Of a stretch of DNA of 64,000 bases, positions 22,720-35,020 are shown in pieces (within the stretch, counting starts at the first letter, position 1; every line of letters begins with the position of its first letter). Under the pieces are notes generated by a model. It made no database searches. It saw only the letters and a list, made by a program, of their open reading frames with translations, and was not told the origin of the DNA. Location: assembly GCA_015657535.1 (NCBI GenBank), contig JADHZB010001924.1, positions 19,560 to 83,559 on the forward strand. Reading direction: 5' to 3'. Source of the DNA: Nephromyces sp. MM_2019 (taxonomy: Eukaryota; Apicomplexa; Aconoidasida; Nephromycida). A program made the position numbers and the translations under genes.

Positions 22720-22851
22720 CACCGCTTCCCTCAAGGGGTGCAAAGGAGCAAGAAATTCGTAATTTAGCATACACACAGAAGCTAGAAACGTCATTGAAGA
22801 CAGCAGAGCAGCGCTGGAAACTTTGGACAGCTCAGGCGTATGTATACGCAT
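22720..22851 (-). CDS. Candidate signal-anchor first exon for the glycosyltransferase
   Basis: A 44-codon frame begins with ATG at 22851 and ends at a strong GTATGT donor. It encodes a short polar start followed by the hydrophobic stretch AALLSSMTFLASVCML, as expected for a type II Golgi signal anchor. It ends in phase 0. A small middle exon near 22632 may link it to the 22432 exon, but I could not settle that splice. Seen: ATG, hydrophobic segment and donor. Inferred: that it belongs to the glycosyltransferase. Confidence 0.4.
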
Positions 22852-25800
22852 CCCCTTTTATAGACCAAGGAGCAGCAACTTCAGCGAAGTTGGGCAGATA
22901 CAACCCTACGCAGATTTAAATGTATTCTGCAGAAAGCAGAGCGGGAGCAGGCTGCTCCCGTTGCAATAGTTAATCCTATGGTATCATGGGTGTCTATCCG
23001 CGATTTCCTAAATTTGCCTAGCGTGGGAATGCCTACTTTATATTACATCATTGTCAGGTAGTTTCAGCAATCAAAAGACTGAAGCTCAATGCCCTTCAGT
23101 GGGCCAAGTTGCTAGTAGTTTCAGCTATAGTAGCGCATTCACACGCTAAAATCTAACGTGAGTATTTTAGCCTCTAGTAATTTTCACCAGAGAAGAGTAG
23201 CCTTTGATGAAAAAGAAATAAATATGTCTTTTCTTCCTGGGTTGTATGCTAGCTAATCCGGCATAGTATATAGTCATTATCTCGAGTATCAACCAACAGC
23301 TTTTCCCACCTAATTTCCTTAGTCAAATTTGCCACCAATGCATTTACCTTAAGTTAAACTGGTAAAGCTTCCCTGCAGGAAGATTATGACATTTAGATAA
23401 ATATATTCAGTTCTATTTCAGGTACTCTCTCATTAACTTGTGTTTTTTTTATTTGGAGTTTTATTGTAACGTGCAACAATATCATTTGTTGCTATGGGAC
23501 TTCTTCTGTCGTTAAATCTGCCAAATAACACAAGTATAGCATATTTATCTGCCTCTATATCTGTTCTACAAACTTCGTGTGGCACAGTTATCGCTACATA
23601 AAATCTTGCACGATTTCGCCACTTCATTCACTAAATCAAGTGAATCTTTCAAGATAAGTACAAGGCATTCAAGCGCTGCAAACCGCCTCTCAGCATGGTC
23701 TATGCAACACGCATACTGTCTCTGATGGCTTGGGGGTCTCATCGAGTCTAATTTCACATTATACTGTTTGGAAACTATCCATTGAAGCGTCGTTAGAATC
23801 AAGTAAAATATATCGATGCACACACACGAGTGCACACATATGAACTATCAATAGACACGCATGAACTGGCAATAGACTCACACAGGGTGAAGCTTTTGCT
23901 ACTGGGGTAGCGGCAACAAAAAAAAAGGTGAGCTACAAATGCTTTGACCCATAAAAAATTATGCTGAAGTACCTTCGAATTACGTAGTCGAGCGAACTTT
24001 CTAGATAAATGAGTCGCTTGAGTTCCATGTAATCGAAGAAACTATTCTTAATAATACCAAAGAAACCTATAAATGTAATGGAAGCTACTAGCAAACTAAT
24101 TTGAAGTGATGCTAAAGCAACAGAGACCCTATCAACGCTTGCGCGAGTTGGGCTACGACTGGAAAACTCAAAGGAGGAGCGTCTCAGTGCTTAAAGTTTT
24201 CAGCCGAGGCTTCCCTGCAAATGGGCGCCTCAGTAATCCAACGTTGGTAGCCTGTCTCTTCCATGTAAACACTATTACAGAAGCATGCAGCGTAGTATGG
24301 CAGTTTCTGAGATTCCTTTAGCAATTCACTTCGACATGGAAGTTTGAGCGTACACAGGTATTTTGACGGAATAGGTAGATCATACGTTCAACACCATGAA
24401 AATACGACGTCATCTCGTGTCCGTAAAGTGCTAGGTTGGATCCCATCCAGCATACTTAATACTGAGGTGCTTAGATTAGCCATGTAAAGTGGCTATATTG
24501 TTACCATGGCATTCAGGCACATGTTTGACTATTTACCGCTTTCATAAGACATTTTCCAGATGAATGGTATTTGGATTGCTGGTACCACATGGTAGGGAGC
24601 AATCTTTATTTCAGAAGTAAAAGTGAGGTTCTCCTTCACTTGTTCAACTAATTGAGACGCGCTTTGGTGGATCCTATATGACACTGATGACCTTTTGATG
24701 CTTTAAAGCTCAGTTATTCATTGCTAGAGCAGTAAATGAATTTGCAATGGAGCAAAAACAAGTTTAGATTGTCTATGCAGCCTAGAGCAGGTAAATCCTT
24801 TCATTCACAGGTTCACTGTAATTCATTTTCGAACAAAAAGCGGTTGTGAAACTCCGATACTACCAGATGTATACCTTTTGGCTTTCTCTAGCATGCTGCC
24901 GTTTGATTCACTTGTAGCTCATGGCTTTAGTGGAGTTCTGACTGGCACCTGCACCTAGTTTACGCTGCAGACTCTTTCTTTAGATGTCAAAATTTGTTGC
25001 AACTGACTATGATATATATGACGCAAAGATAAAGTGTGTGGCTGCTAATTCTCCAGGATGGTTACGCAAATTTCAATGGACTCTCGTATGAAGTCACTGG
25101 TCCAACCTGAATATCCTGTCAGGAGCGAGAAGTTTCAGTACTCCGTGAGTTGCCTCTTTACGTATTATTTATAAATAGTGATGGGAATGTCATCTTTTGA
25201 GTGAAGTGATGCACGGCATGTTCTACAAAAAATTGCAGCATCAGCTTATTTGAAGTCAAATTTTAGTATGTGAATATCTCAAAAGTATACCTAAAAATAT
25301 TGTCAATGATATTTCAGCCTGCTTTCGTTTTTGAAGTGTTTATTTCAATGCTAAAAAAATGCCTTTAAGTCGCTGTAGGACCTTCAGGTTAGTGAAGGGA
25401 GTAGAGCTTCTCGTTTTCTAATTCTCCACTTGAAGGCTTTATGAAAAAAAATTGTACTGACTATTTTCCTTTGCTTTGCTACAAGAAATTGAAATTATAG
25501 ATTGTGATTTTTTGGTAACACTTTGGTTAGGTGCTCGAAGACCATGGTTTTGTCTCGGAACTTTCAAAGGTCAAGGTGGTGCTACTGCGCTAGCTATCCT
25601 TTGTTTTTAGTTGATATATGACGTGATATAAGTAGAATCTGATTTGTTATCTAGCACTCGATTATTGTCTGGGCTCCTGAAGCGAAGCTTTCACATATAT
25701 TTTTATTGGTGAAAATTGGATTCTTTCTACTCTCATTAAAACTGAAAATTTGTCAATATTCAAACTTAATTTTTCTCTGTTTTTGAAACCTCTTATGCAT

Positions 25801-26829
25801 TAGTAGCTTCATTAAATTTCGAGTTTTTGTTGTTTCAAGAACCAGTATATTTATTTATTGATGGAGTAAATGAAACAGATTTCGATTTAAAGCTAATTGC
25901 TTCAGTGTGGTTCGGAATGTCAGCACAGTCATCACCATATCTTTATTCTATATTGTAAATTTTCTAGTGTACCGAGGTCATTTAGAAAGCATTAGACCGT
26001 TTAGCTACGTAGAATGTGGCTTGGCTTTGCTAGCCAGAGGAGGTATCGTAATACTAGGAATAAGCTCAAAGTAGCATTTTCCTTAGAAAGCATTAACTTC
26101 GATGCAGTTTTGATGCTTTCTAATAGAAATATTGTCATGCTGTAATTTTCCCGTCCGCTGTTTTATGCTTCATTTATTTTTTGTTGAGATGAATACCGTT
26201 TTCCAGCACTATAGTCCTAGCTGGCAATGTACTTTTTTTGATATATTTCTCTATTTAATGTACTTTCATATGAACAGAAAACTAGTAGAAATATGCCCGT
26301 GTATATAGGGGCCCTGATTTTCTTGAAAATTTTTGTTAGCGGTGAAACGATTATTTTAGCTTCCTTGTACGCTTACTGCTGATGATTTTTAAGTTGAGCT
26401 TAGCATTAAATTCCAGGAGTATCGATTATCTCTAATCTCGCTGAAATATGGCGTTTTAAAGTGATTCTTGGTAATAACAGCACGAGTATTTTACAATAGT
26501 CTGCTTAGTTCATAGTTACCTCCGAAATTGCGCAAGCTATCTTGGAATGGAATTATTAGTACAAGTGGAAGGAGCCTTGGTTATGCTCAGTGAAGCTGTA
26601 TACGTGACTCTATATAGCCTTTTGATTCAGTTACCTTATACATGGAATGTTTAAGACTTGCTGCAGCTTTTTCTCAGAATTACCATGGAAATTCTCTGCA
26701 CGTAACTGACAGCCAGTTCAAAAATCAGTGTACTTTTTTTTGCGTAATCAGCTTGCTTCTCTTTTGCCCTCTATCCCATTGCCTTCCCAATAATTTTCTC
26801 AGGGTTAAAAATTCTAATTCGATGTGATA
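22852..26829. other. About 4 kb without a recognisable gene
   Basis: AT-rich sequence with only short frames on both strands. The longest are 89 codons (-, 23835-23566) and 71 codons (+, 24106-24321), neither resembling a family I know. It contains the upstream regions of the glycosyltransferase (-) and the Cdc20-like gene (+). Confidence 0.4.
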
Positions 26830-29800
26830 ATGTCAGTCCAGGGCAGAATGCACGATATTAAGCTCCGTTTAAGGGACATAGAGCCATCGCGTAGCTATGT
26901 CGCCGAACTTTATCATGATTTTCGTACCAATACTTTGGCCTCCTTGTTTAATGACTCAAACAAGGGTGACTATAAGCGTAGTGAATCGGCAGAATTGCAA
27001 AAAACTAAGAATACGCTGCAGGTCACAAAATCATTTGAGCTGCAAAATTATGGGACTGAAGCGGTTATTATAAAGAAAATTCGAGCTCTTTCAGCGCAAA
27101 TTTATGAAGAACATAATGTGAAGCGACAGTGGCCAACTAAAGCTGACAAAAACCTTGGTTTACCTAAAAGCATGGTAATAATAAAATTGGATTGGAAATA
27201 TAATGAATAAGCAGAAAAATGGATGATTTTATCCTTCGCGTTATGGATTTTGCAAAACTGTGAGCTATTTTCTTGTCCCTGGTATTCTTGTCCTTATTTG
27301 CTATGCTCCTTCAAGGATGCTACCTGCCACGCGAGTGATGGTAAAATTATGACTTCAGAAGACTGCGTTTTTTAGTAAAGCGTTCTTTATCGTCGCTGAT
27401 TTACACTTCATTTGCACATCTCTATATCTTGAGTAAGGCAGAAACGACGCTTAAAATTGGCAATGTTTTGACACCCGTATTTATTTCTGTGACTCTAAAA
27501 ATACTACTTTGTTTTTAGCAGTATCAACTTCTGTGAAAGTTAAGTTCAAAATTTCTGTTTGCTTCAGTAAAATTTAGATGAATTTGTTACTGAAGCTGCC
27601 AGAAAGAACAGTTGTAGTTAACTGAAATGGTTTGCATTTAGTTTATTAGAGGAATTGTCGCGGCAAGCTCTAGTTAAATGGTAAATACTTATGGTATCGT
27701 ATAAAAAACTTGGTACGACCTGTGAAGAAGAGAAAAAGTAAATTGTTATTTGCCTAACCCATTTCTATAATTGAATATGCTCTTCAAAATTTAAAGGTTA
27801 CTAAATTTTCAAAACTCACTGCATTTGGTCGAAATTTTGGCTTTCCAAATTGCCCAGATCTGTGCAAACGATTATTTTTATAGCATTGCATTCTTTCCAT
27901 CATTTCACAAATTAATATATAATTCACGAACATGGTGCCAAATGCGTGTAGTAGTGAGTGCACAGCACCATGAATTTCACTAAAGATACGCGTTTCATTG
28001 TGTTGACTAGAATTAGATGCAATGGTTGCTTTTGTTTCGTACTTTGAAAACCTACGGTAAAGTATTTTCACCTTGTTTTCTCTGTTTGAAATTGTTTCGG
28101 AATAGCTTAACTTTGCAAGCGAGCCCTTCAGTATTATTTTGCCAAGATATACTTCTTCAGAGAATGTAATTTGATAGGATGGCGACGATAATTTGTGTAG
28201 GATAATGTTAATTCGAGCCCTTATATCTTTTTCAGCTTCATTACAACTTCGGACAACCTATGGATTGGAGCTCGGAACGTATGCATGCTACGGCATTATT
28301 AAGCCGCTTGTATATAACTTTTTCCAGGGGCAAATGTGGCAAAAAAGAAGGAATATGGTGTCTTTGGGACAATACTAACCCTAGGGGCTTATTAGGTAAT
28401 AACTTAACAAAATGGCAGGATGAAACCTTGAATATTGCACTGCAAGAAAACCATCAGGCTGAAAAGCGGCAGTCATTTGTAACTGCAGTTCAATTTTCCA
28501 AAATACGGGCAGATGCTCTCGCAGTTGGTTTTGAAGATGGAACTATTGAAATATGGCTCTTAGACTGTCATTTTGGATCCACTATTACAAATCCGCATGA
28601 TGAGCGACCTATCGATCTGCGAAGTCCAGTCTGCAGATCTTGTGATTCAACATATGACTACCGTTTTCGCAATGATGAAGGAGCTCAAAATAATATGCTT
28701 CAAGGTGTAGACCCTCGCAACGGCGTCATGTGTTCAAAATCTCCAGTAACTTGTTTTGCATGGCATCGATGTGAACTGACTCTTGCTAGTGGGACGTTTT
28801 CTGGCCCTTTGATAATATGGAAATTTCGTCATCGCCAGCCAAGCAGTGGCGAGTTAACTCCTCAGCTAGAAGAAATCAAGTACTTGCGAGACTTTCCTTC
28901 TACTATACCCAGCGACGTCGATTTTTCATTACCCTTGCAAATGGTTCAAGTTTATGCTATATCTCCTCCTTCGTTTACTGGGATTATGTCAATCTCTTGG
29001 AATGATGATGGAGACCAACTGCTTTTTGGAGGAGAGAATGGAAGCATAGCCGTTTGGAATTACTCTAGGCTGCAACGATATGGTGAAGAATATCATACTT
29101 TGGAAGTGCTAAAGCGTATTTTAATACAAGCAAGTACTCCATTTCTTAGAGATACAGCTTCTTTCCTGGAAAAAAATTCAGGGATTAACCATGAAAAGCC
29201 TGTAAAGCCACTATGGAATGATGAGAAGAATTTAAGAGTTACAACGCTTCCTGATTGTAAGAATGTTTTTTTTTTAATGAGAAAACTATTGTACGTAGCC
29301 AATTTCCCGACAATTGATAACACTTTTAAACTTTTAATGTTTTTACGCAGCATGTCAGAATTTTTTATTAGTAGCAAGACCTTCGCGGAGTTTATGCTAC
29401 GAGAAAAGGTATTCGCAGGAAGTTTCAAAGAAATGGATAGAGTCAAGGAACTTAAGAATGTATTTAATGAATTTCATACTGGATTTACTGAGATGAATAA
29501 TTCTGGTATTATTTTAGACAACAGTACAGCAAAAATGCTTTATGTGGATAAAACCAGTTGTATATCTACTTTCAAAGCGAATGAAAACCATGATTTAGGA
29601 TGTAAGAATTCCGCATACTTTGAGCTGTGCACTTGGAATAAACCCGCGAAGCATAACATTACCTTTCATGAAATGAAGTCCTTCCAAAATAACAGAAACA
29701 GAAACTTCAAGTTTTCAAAGCCTAGCTTGCGGCTTACAGATTCGCTGTGGGGGAAAATTAAATCTGCTTCGGAATTTCTTACTTTGAATGAAGTTAGTTC

Positions 29801-32081
29801 AGATGCTGCAGAGTTATCAACGTGCAACACCGCACTTGGCGTAGGATTACCTGATGAACCGGATATTATCAAACGTATTAGTTCGTTGTTTGCAAGATTA
29901 CATCAGCTACATGCTTCAATATATGCTACCAGCAAGATACCGAGTAAAAATATTATAGGCTTGAGCAATGAGAAAGGCAAAGCTCACGCTGGTTGTGTTC
30001 GGTCAGCACTGTGGAACAAGTACAACAAGAACATATTCATCACTGGAGGCGGAACTGATCAAGATGGCTACATAAGATTATGGAGAACCTGTGAACTAGG
30101 TGGTTATCTTACACTGCATCTATCCATAGATGTTGAAAGCCAGGTCCAAAATGAACCTCTTATTCTGAAAATAGGCTTCTTCTAGAAACTTTTGCCCGTT
30201 GTATTTCTGCTCTAATTTTGAGACTTTTAGTTTGGGGATATGTTTTTTTTGTTTGTTCACATACACTTTCGCTTTGCTTTATTGTATTCTGTTAATCTCA
30301 TGCCGCTTGGGGTGGTATCGTGTTACTTTCGTGCACTTATGCCGTAATAGTTGTGTTAGTACTGCGATCGAAGGGTTACTTTTGGTTATTTTATTTGTAT
30401 CTCTGCGCTAGTTAAACGTGATAATTGGAGGCTCCTTTAGTTCAGAACACATTCTTGTAGGATTTAGGGGGTGCTAATCTCATGTAGTTATTAGGGCCTG
30501 ATAACGGCGGCTGATGCATACTTATTTTTAAGATGTAGATTTTATTTGACTTATGACCCTCTATTGCAATTTTTTGTGTAGTAGCGAGGTTTTTCATTGA
30601 TTCGTATACTGTTCGTGTAACTCTTTAATTTCTTTTCGTGAGAGTTATTATTTCCTTTATTACACAATGCTAGAATTTTGGTGTCTACGATGAATTCACC
30701 GCAACAAATGCAATCATGCGGACTATTCTTGATTTCACTGATTATGCTTTACTTTCTATCTCATGCTATGCTCAAAAGGATTGGGAAGAAATTAGTCGGT
30801 CTTGTACTATTCCTATGCTTATAGTTGGCTTATTATCTAATTTTTTTGGCATCAATGAATTCATTATTATTATTGTTATAGAAGTGGTTTACTGCCTATA
30901 ACGCTTGTGAAGATACAAAATTGATAGTATTCGAATGCTTGAGATACGTGCTCATGTGTTTTGCAAGTTGTGTGCGCTGGTTTCTCCTTTTTGAATTAGT
31001 ATTAGGCGTGCCCCGCCACCTTGAGTATCAGACGGCGGAATGCTGGCTGGGCTGGTAGTTCCTTTTATAAATACCTGTGATTTTTGATGAAAGGAATTTT
31101 CGACGCTCAGGTGCTCCGTAATGTGTGGTGTCTACAGCTCTGTACTCCACTCAATGACTCCTTGATTCGCTTATTTCGTTTATGAAATACTTTAGTAACC
31201 CAGCAATTTTTTGACGCAAGCAAAGAGACAACCTAACTTTGTGTAATACCTTCATGAAACATGCTTTCTAGTCACAATGCCTATATTTTACGAGATAAAG
31301 ATAATGAAGAATCATCGTATTAATATTCTCTTACTTAAAAATAGAAAAGTTAAATCTGCAACTCACTGATCAAGGGATTCTATCAGCGTAATTTTTTCCT
31401 AAGGCTTTGATTTATTTAGATAATCTGTAACTTTAAAAAGTCGAGCTTTAAAAGTTATGCTCTAATTGCTTTTAGGTCACGAGCATGCTTTGGAGTCACC
31501 TAACAGGGGAACTAATAGTTAGCCATGCTTCTCAAAGGGATCGTCCAGAAGTATGCATTTCTAATTTGGATAGTGTCTCTGCTTGTACTTCCCCAACAGG
31601 AGGAAGATGGGGAATTAGCGTCTGGCGTTACTCAGCAAAGGAGGAATTGATTTTGAAAGTGGGTGAGTTTGGTAACTCTCCTATTGAGAAATGCCAAAAT
31701 GAGGTAGATGGAAGTGCGATTGTACTATCAGACAGGGATAATGCATTTTGCTTGCAGCAAAGTTTGGATGGGCGATATGTTACCTACTGGTCATTACCGA
31801 TGGAAAATGTTACCATATGGGAATTTCCCGTTATTTGTCAAAGTCTAGCAACGGAGCACAATAATAAAGAAACACTCCATGAAGCACCTACTTGTTTAAG
31901 TGATAGATTTTATACTGCAGCAATTACTTCTAAATATGGCGTATCGCAAACAAGTTTACGCAAGTTTCAGTTAGCAAAGAAGACTCGGTACCCCGTTACT
32001 AAAGCACGTAAAAGGACCTCGTTTCATAGTGTGACAAAAATGGAGAAATTTCGAGCACTTCACAACGTGCACTTTTCCTAA
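26830..32081 (+). CDS. Cdc20/Cdh1-like WD40 activator of the anaphase-promoting complex, with large insertion
   Basis: WD40 propeller of the Fizzy (Cdc20/Cdh1) family, which brings substrates to the APC/C ubiquitin ligase. Exons 26830-27174, 28236-30143 and 31476-32081 join in phase 0 and give 952 residues, about twice the usual size. Family landmarks are the blade entry NFGQPMDWSS (compare the conserved LLDWSS) and blades containing AVGFEDGTIEIW, LASGTFSGPLIIW and LLFGGENGSIAVW. Then come FITGGGTDQDGYIRLW, the hallmark GGGT blade, SQVTSMLWSHLTGELIVSH joined across the last intron, and YWSLPMENVTIWEFP. About 300 polar residues (roughly 395-695) are inserted between the blades ending VWNYS and beginning HAGCV. 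The N terminus has RDIEPSR, at best a degenerate C-box; no canonical DR[FY]IP or C-terminal IR was seen. Introns are 1061 and 1332 nt. Further 5' exons are possible. Confidence 0.85.
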
Positions 32082-32810
32082 ACACGAAGTGATAACTAGC
32101 AGTTTTTTGTGGAGTTGTGCATCCCATCTGGATGTGCTATACTTACTATGTTTTTTTTAAACGCAAAGATTTTTTGATAAAATCACCCTGTTGCTATTGC
32201 ATTCCAGGCCTCTGAAAGTGTTAAATTTCGTGAAATTTCTGTCGTAAGCTACAGCGAAGTTTCGATTGCCTCATAGCAAATGGCGTGACTGCTTTGGTCA
32301 TCACCAAAATATATTCTAAAAATCAATACGATGAGCAGCTGCTGGGCAGCCAAGCTTATGATGTATCACTCTTAATGCCGGTACCTGCGATATTGCATTA
32401 AATTATTTGACAAAACTAGGAAATATTTGCTTGATTTATATGAAATTCTTCGTGTTGAATGAATGAATTGCTGGGTACAAGTCAACAAAGACTATAATTC
32501 TGACTTTACCAGCCGAAGAAGAACTAGCAAGGGCTTCCGTTGGCGGGATCAAGCTGTATCGCTTTTACAATCTCAAGTCTTCAGTTTTTTTCGTTGAGAG
32601 CATTACAGCTGATGCTTGCAAAGCAGTAACTTGTGCGAAGTGTCGCAAAAATTAATGTATGGTCCAAAGTGACTTTACGTACGATATTGTCCCTATGCAA
32701 TTAGCAAATATGCCCATACCATGCAAGAAGCCGATATTTTAAGTGGAAGTAATGATAATTTAGCGCGGAACTGCTTTATCATCGACCCATCGTGTGTATA
32801 CTTTCAAGTG
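32082..32810. other. Convergent intergenic region
   Basis: This lies between the stop of the Cdc20-like gene (+) and the provisional minus-strand gene. It is AT-rich, presumably 3' untranslated sequence. No feature recognised. Confidence 0.4.
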
Positions 32811-33469
32811 CTATTGCATTATCAATTGCCAAGCAAGCCTCAGATTTAGCAGTATACTTTCCTGCCTTGGAGTTCGAAATGGTGACATCACCAAAGGAAT
32901 CACTTGAGCGGACGGCAAGAAGTTTCTCTTTACTTTTGAAGCATCTTGAAGCGGTGCAGTGAAGCATAATTTGGGCTCTGATGCTCCTTGTGATGAAGCA
33001 GAGCCTAGGCTTTACGTATAAGGGGTAGGATCATCTAAAACCTTCATTGTTGGAGTTGAAGCGGTGAGTGTGTCTTTCATGATGGCTATGCTCCTCCTCT
33101 TTAGGAGCATAAAAACGGCAAAATAGCTTCGGACGTCGTGAAATGCATATAGCTGGTGTGGATGTCATCGGATTACCAGTGCGATCACCTAGCGATATAG
33201 CATTACAAACTATGTAAGGACTAACTGAAGCGTGCTTGGTTCCCAGAGTATCTAGGGACTTCACTTTTGGCTTTCCAAAGCTTGGTAAGAGTCTTTAGTT
33301 ATCTAACCAAAAGAAGGTCTGGTACGTTTGACTGCATACAAGTTTCGACAAGTGTTTGCTATTGGGCACACGTAGCTAATTCATGACTGAAGCTTGCTTG
33401 CAGCGTTATCGCACCATTGCTTAACCACCCACTCACTGAACCGGGATGTATTATCTGTTCTGCAGACAT
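32811..33469 (-). CDS. Provisional small gene, unknown product, four exons with 27-55 nt introns
   Basis: Not a recognised family. The model joins exons 33469-33372, 33331-33308, 33280-33042 and 32986-32811, a total of 537 nt and 178 residues. Three junctions agree in phase. The longest exon encodes KHASVSPYIVCNAISLGDR and a His-rich stretch HSHHERHTHRF. The last exon is open for 58 codons and contains FRTPRQESILLNLR. Introns are 40, 27 and 55 nt. The 27-nt intron contains TAACTAA, a good branch-point match. The region is somewhat GC-richer than its surroundings, so some open frame could be chance. No domain, signal peptide or membrane helix is visible. It is convergent with the Cdc20-like gene. 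Confidence 0.4.
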
Positions 33470-35020
33470 ACCGCAACTTCTACAAAGCTTATGGTCACTT
33501 TATCTTAATATGAAGTTTTTGTGTGGGTGAAGAATGGCCCTAGGGATATATTTAGCTGAAAATCAGAATTAAGAATAATTCAGGCTGCGTTGGATATTCT
33601 TTACGTATATTTTTTTGCCTCAGAGGGCCTGAAGGATATATGCGTTACTACAGTTCGGCGAAGAGGCCGAGCGCACTTTATGAATGCTGTCCAGGTTATT
33701 GCCGCTTATAAGACCCAGCAGTTCACTTGATTTTAAAGTCTTTTGCCACGTTTCATTGCGGCTAAGCAGTGTCGTTTTCGTAGCTTCTAAAATTTTTTAT
33801 TGTGCGCATCTTAAGTAGGTGTAACTTGAGTATCGGGTGGAAATAACTTGAAAACCATTGCCTTCCTTCTCCATGTACTTTCCTTATTCTCTGGCAAAGC
33901 AACGCGTTAAGTAAAATTCCAGGACTTCACAGCTAGGCTGCCCAAAGGTGCAGCATGGCGCCACAACTCCAATTTGAGTGTTGCCAGGTGAGAATGCCTA
34001 GAGGGATCACGGACTAGGGTCTGACTTTAACTATATATCAAGGGCTCACCCGATGTCGCCTTGAAGAGATGCTAGCAGAAAAATATAAAATGCGCCCTCA
34101 AGACGTAACTTGTGCATGCCCGACGGCTGTTCACCGATACTGGCTCTTTCGTTGACTGCGCATTAAATAATTCCGCTATATATTACTACTTAATGCGGAA
34201 AAGGAGCTTGGTTAGAAGTAGTTGCTGGAACTAACAAAACAAGTATAAGATTGCACGCATTAGAAGCCTCCATTTTGTATAAATAGTCTGGTCGTAGAAG
34301 GATTATCTTGGGGCAGTTGCAAATATGAACACTGACGGTAAAAGTTTGGGGGAAAATTTTGAGGTAAGATAAAACTTAAGGATTGACCTATCATGCCATC
34401 AACAGGTAGTAGGGTGAGTTATGATATACCCGTGGCACTAAAGCAGAAGGGATAATATTACACTGTTGACTTCGGCAGCTACATTCGGATTTGATGGCGC
34501 ATTTCTGGTGGTTGGCAATGCACGATCCTTGCCAGCCTGTTGTCAATGGCTGGTCATTAAATTACGGGGTTTGTAAAAAGCCCCATATTTTATTAACCCT
34601 GTCAAATCACCGCTTGTAGCAATTTGTACTACTTCACGATCCTTACAAAGCCACCTTTCAAACCAAGGAAGAGCCTCACATTCGCGTACGCTTTACTGAA
34701 AGCTTGCAGACATATAAAGTGATGTGGTATTTGTATGGAATGTAACGGAGAGATTGGTGCCAAAGCAACCCACTTTGTTACACCACTGCAAAACATGAAA
34801 AGGTGATCTTGGATTTGCATAATGCATATTGTTATACAACTGTTCCACCATTGGATTTCGTTAACTTACCAATCCTAGGTGTGCCGCTTTGTTCTCATGA
34901 TATATATAATAGCCATAAACACTAGGGGCATCATTCACTATTCGTATTCTGCTGTGGTGTCAACAGACATTGAGGTTTAGTGGAATTCACAATCTGTACC
35001 AATGTCTACAACATTCCGCA
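33470..35020. other. No gene identified
   Basis: Short frames only. The sequence separates the provisional minus-strand gene from the long plus-strand gene beginning near 35021 and presumably contains both promoters. No repeat or RNA gene was seen. Confidence 0.4.
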
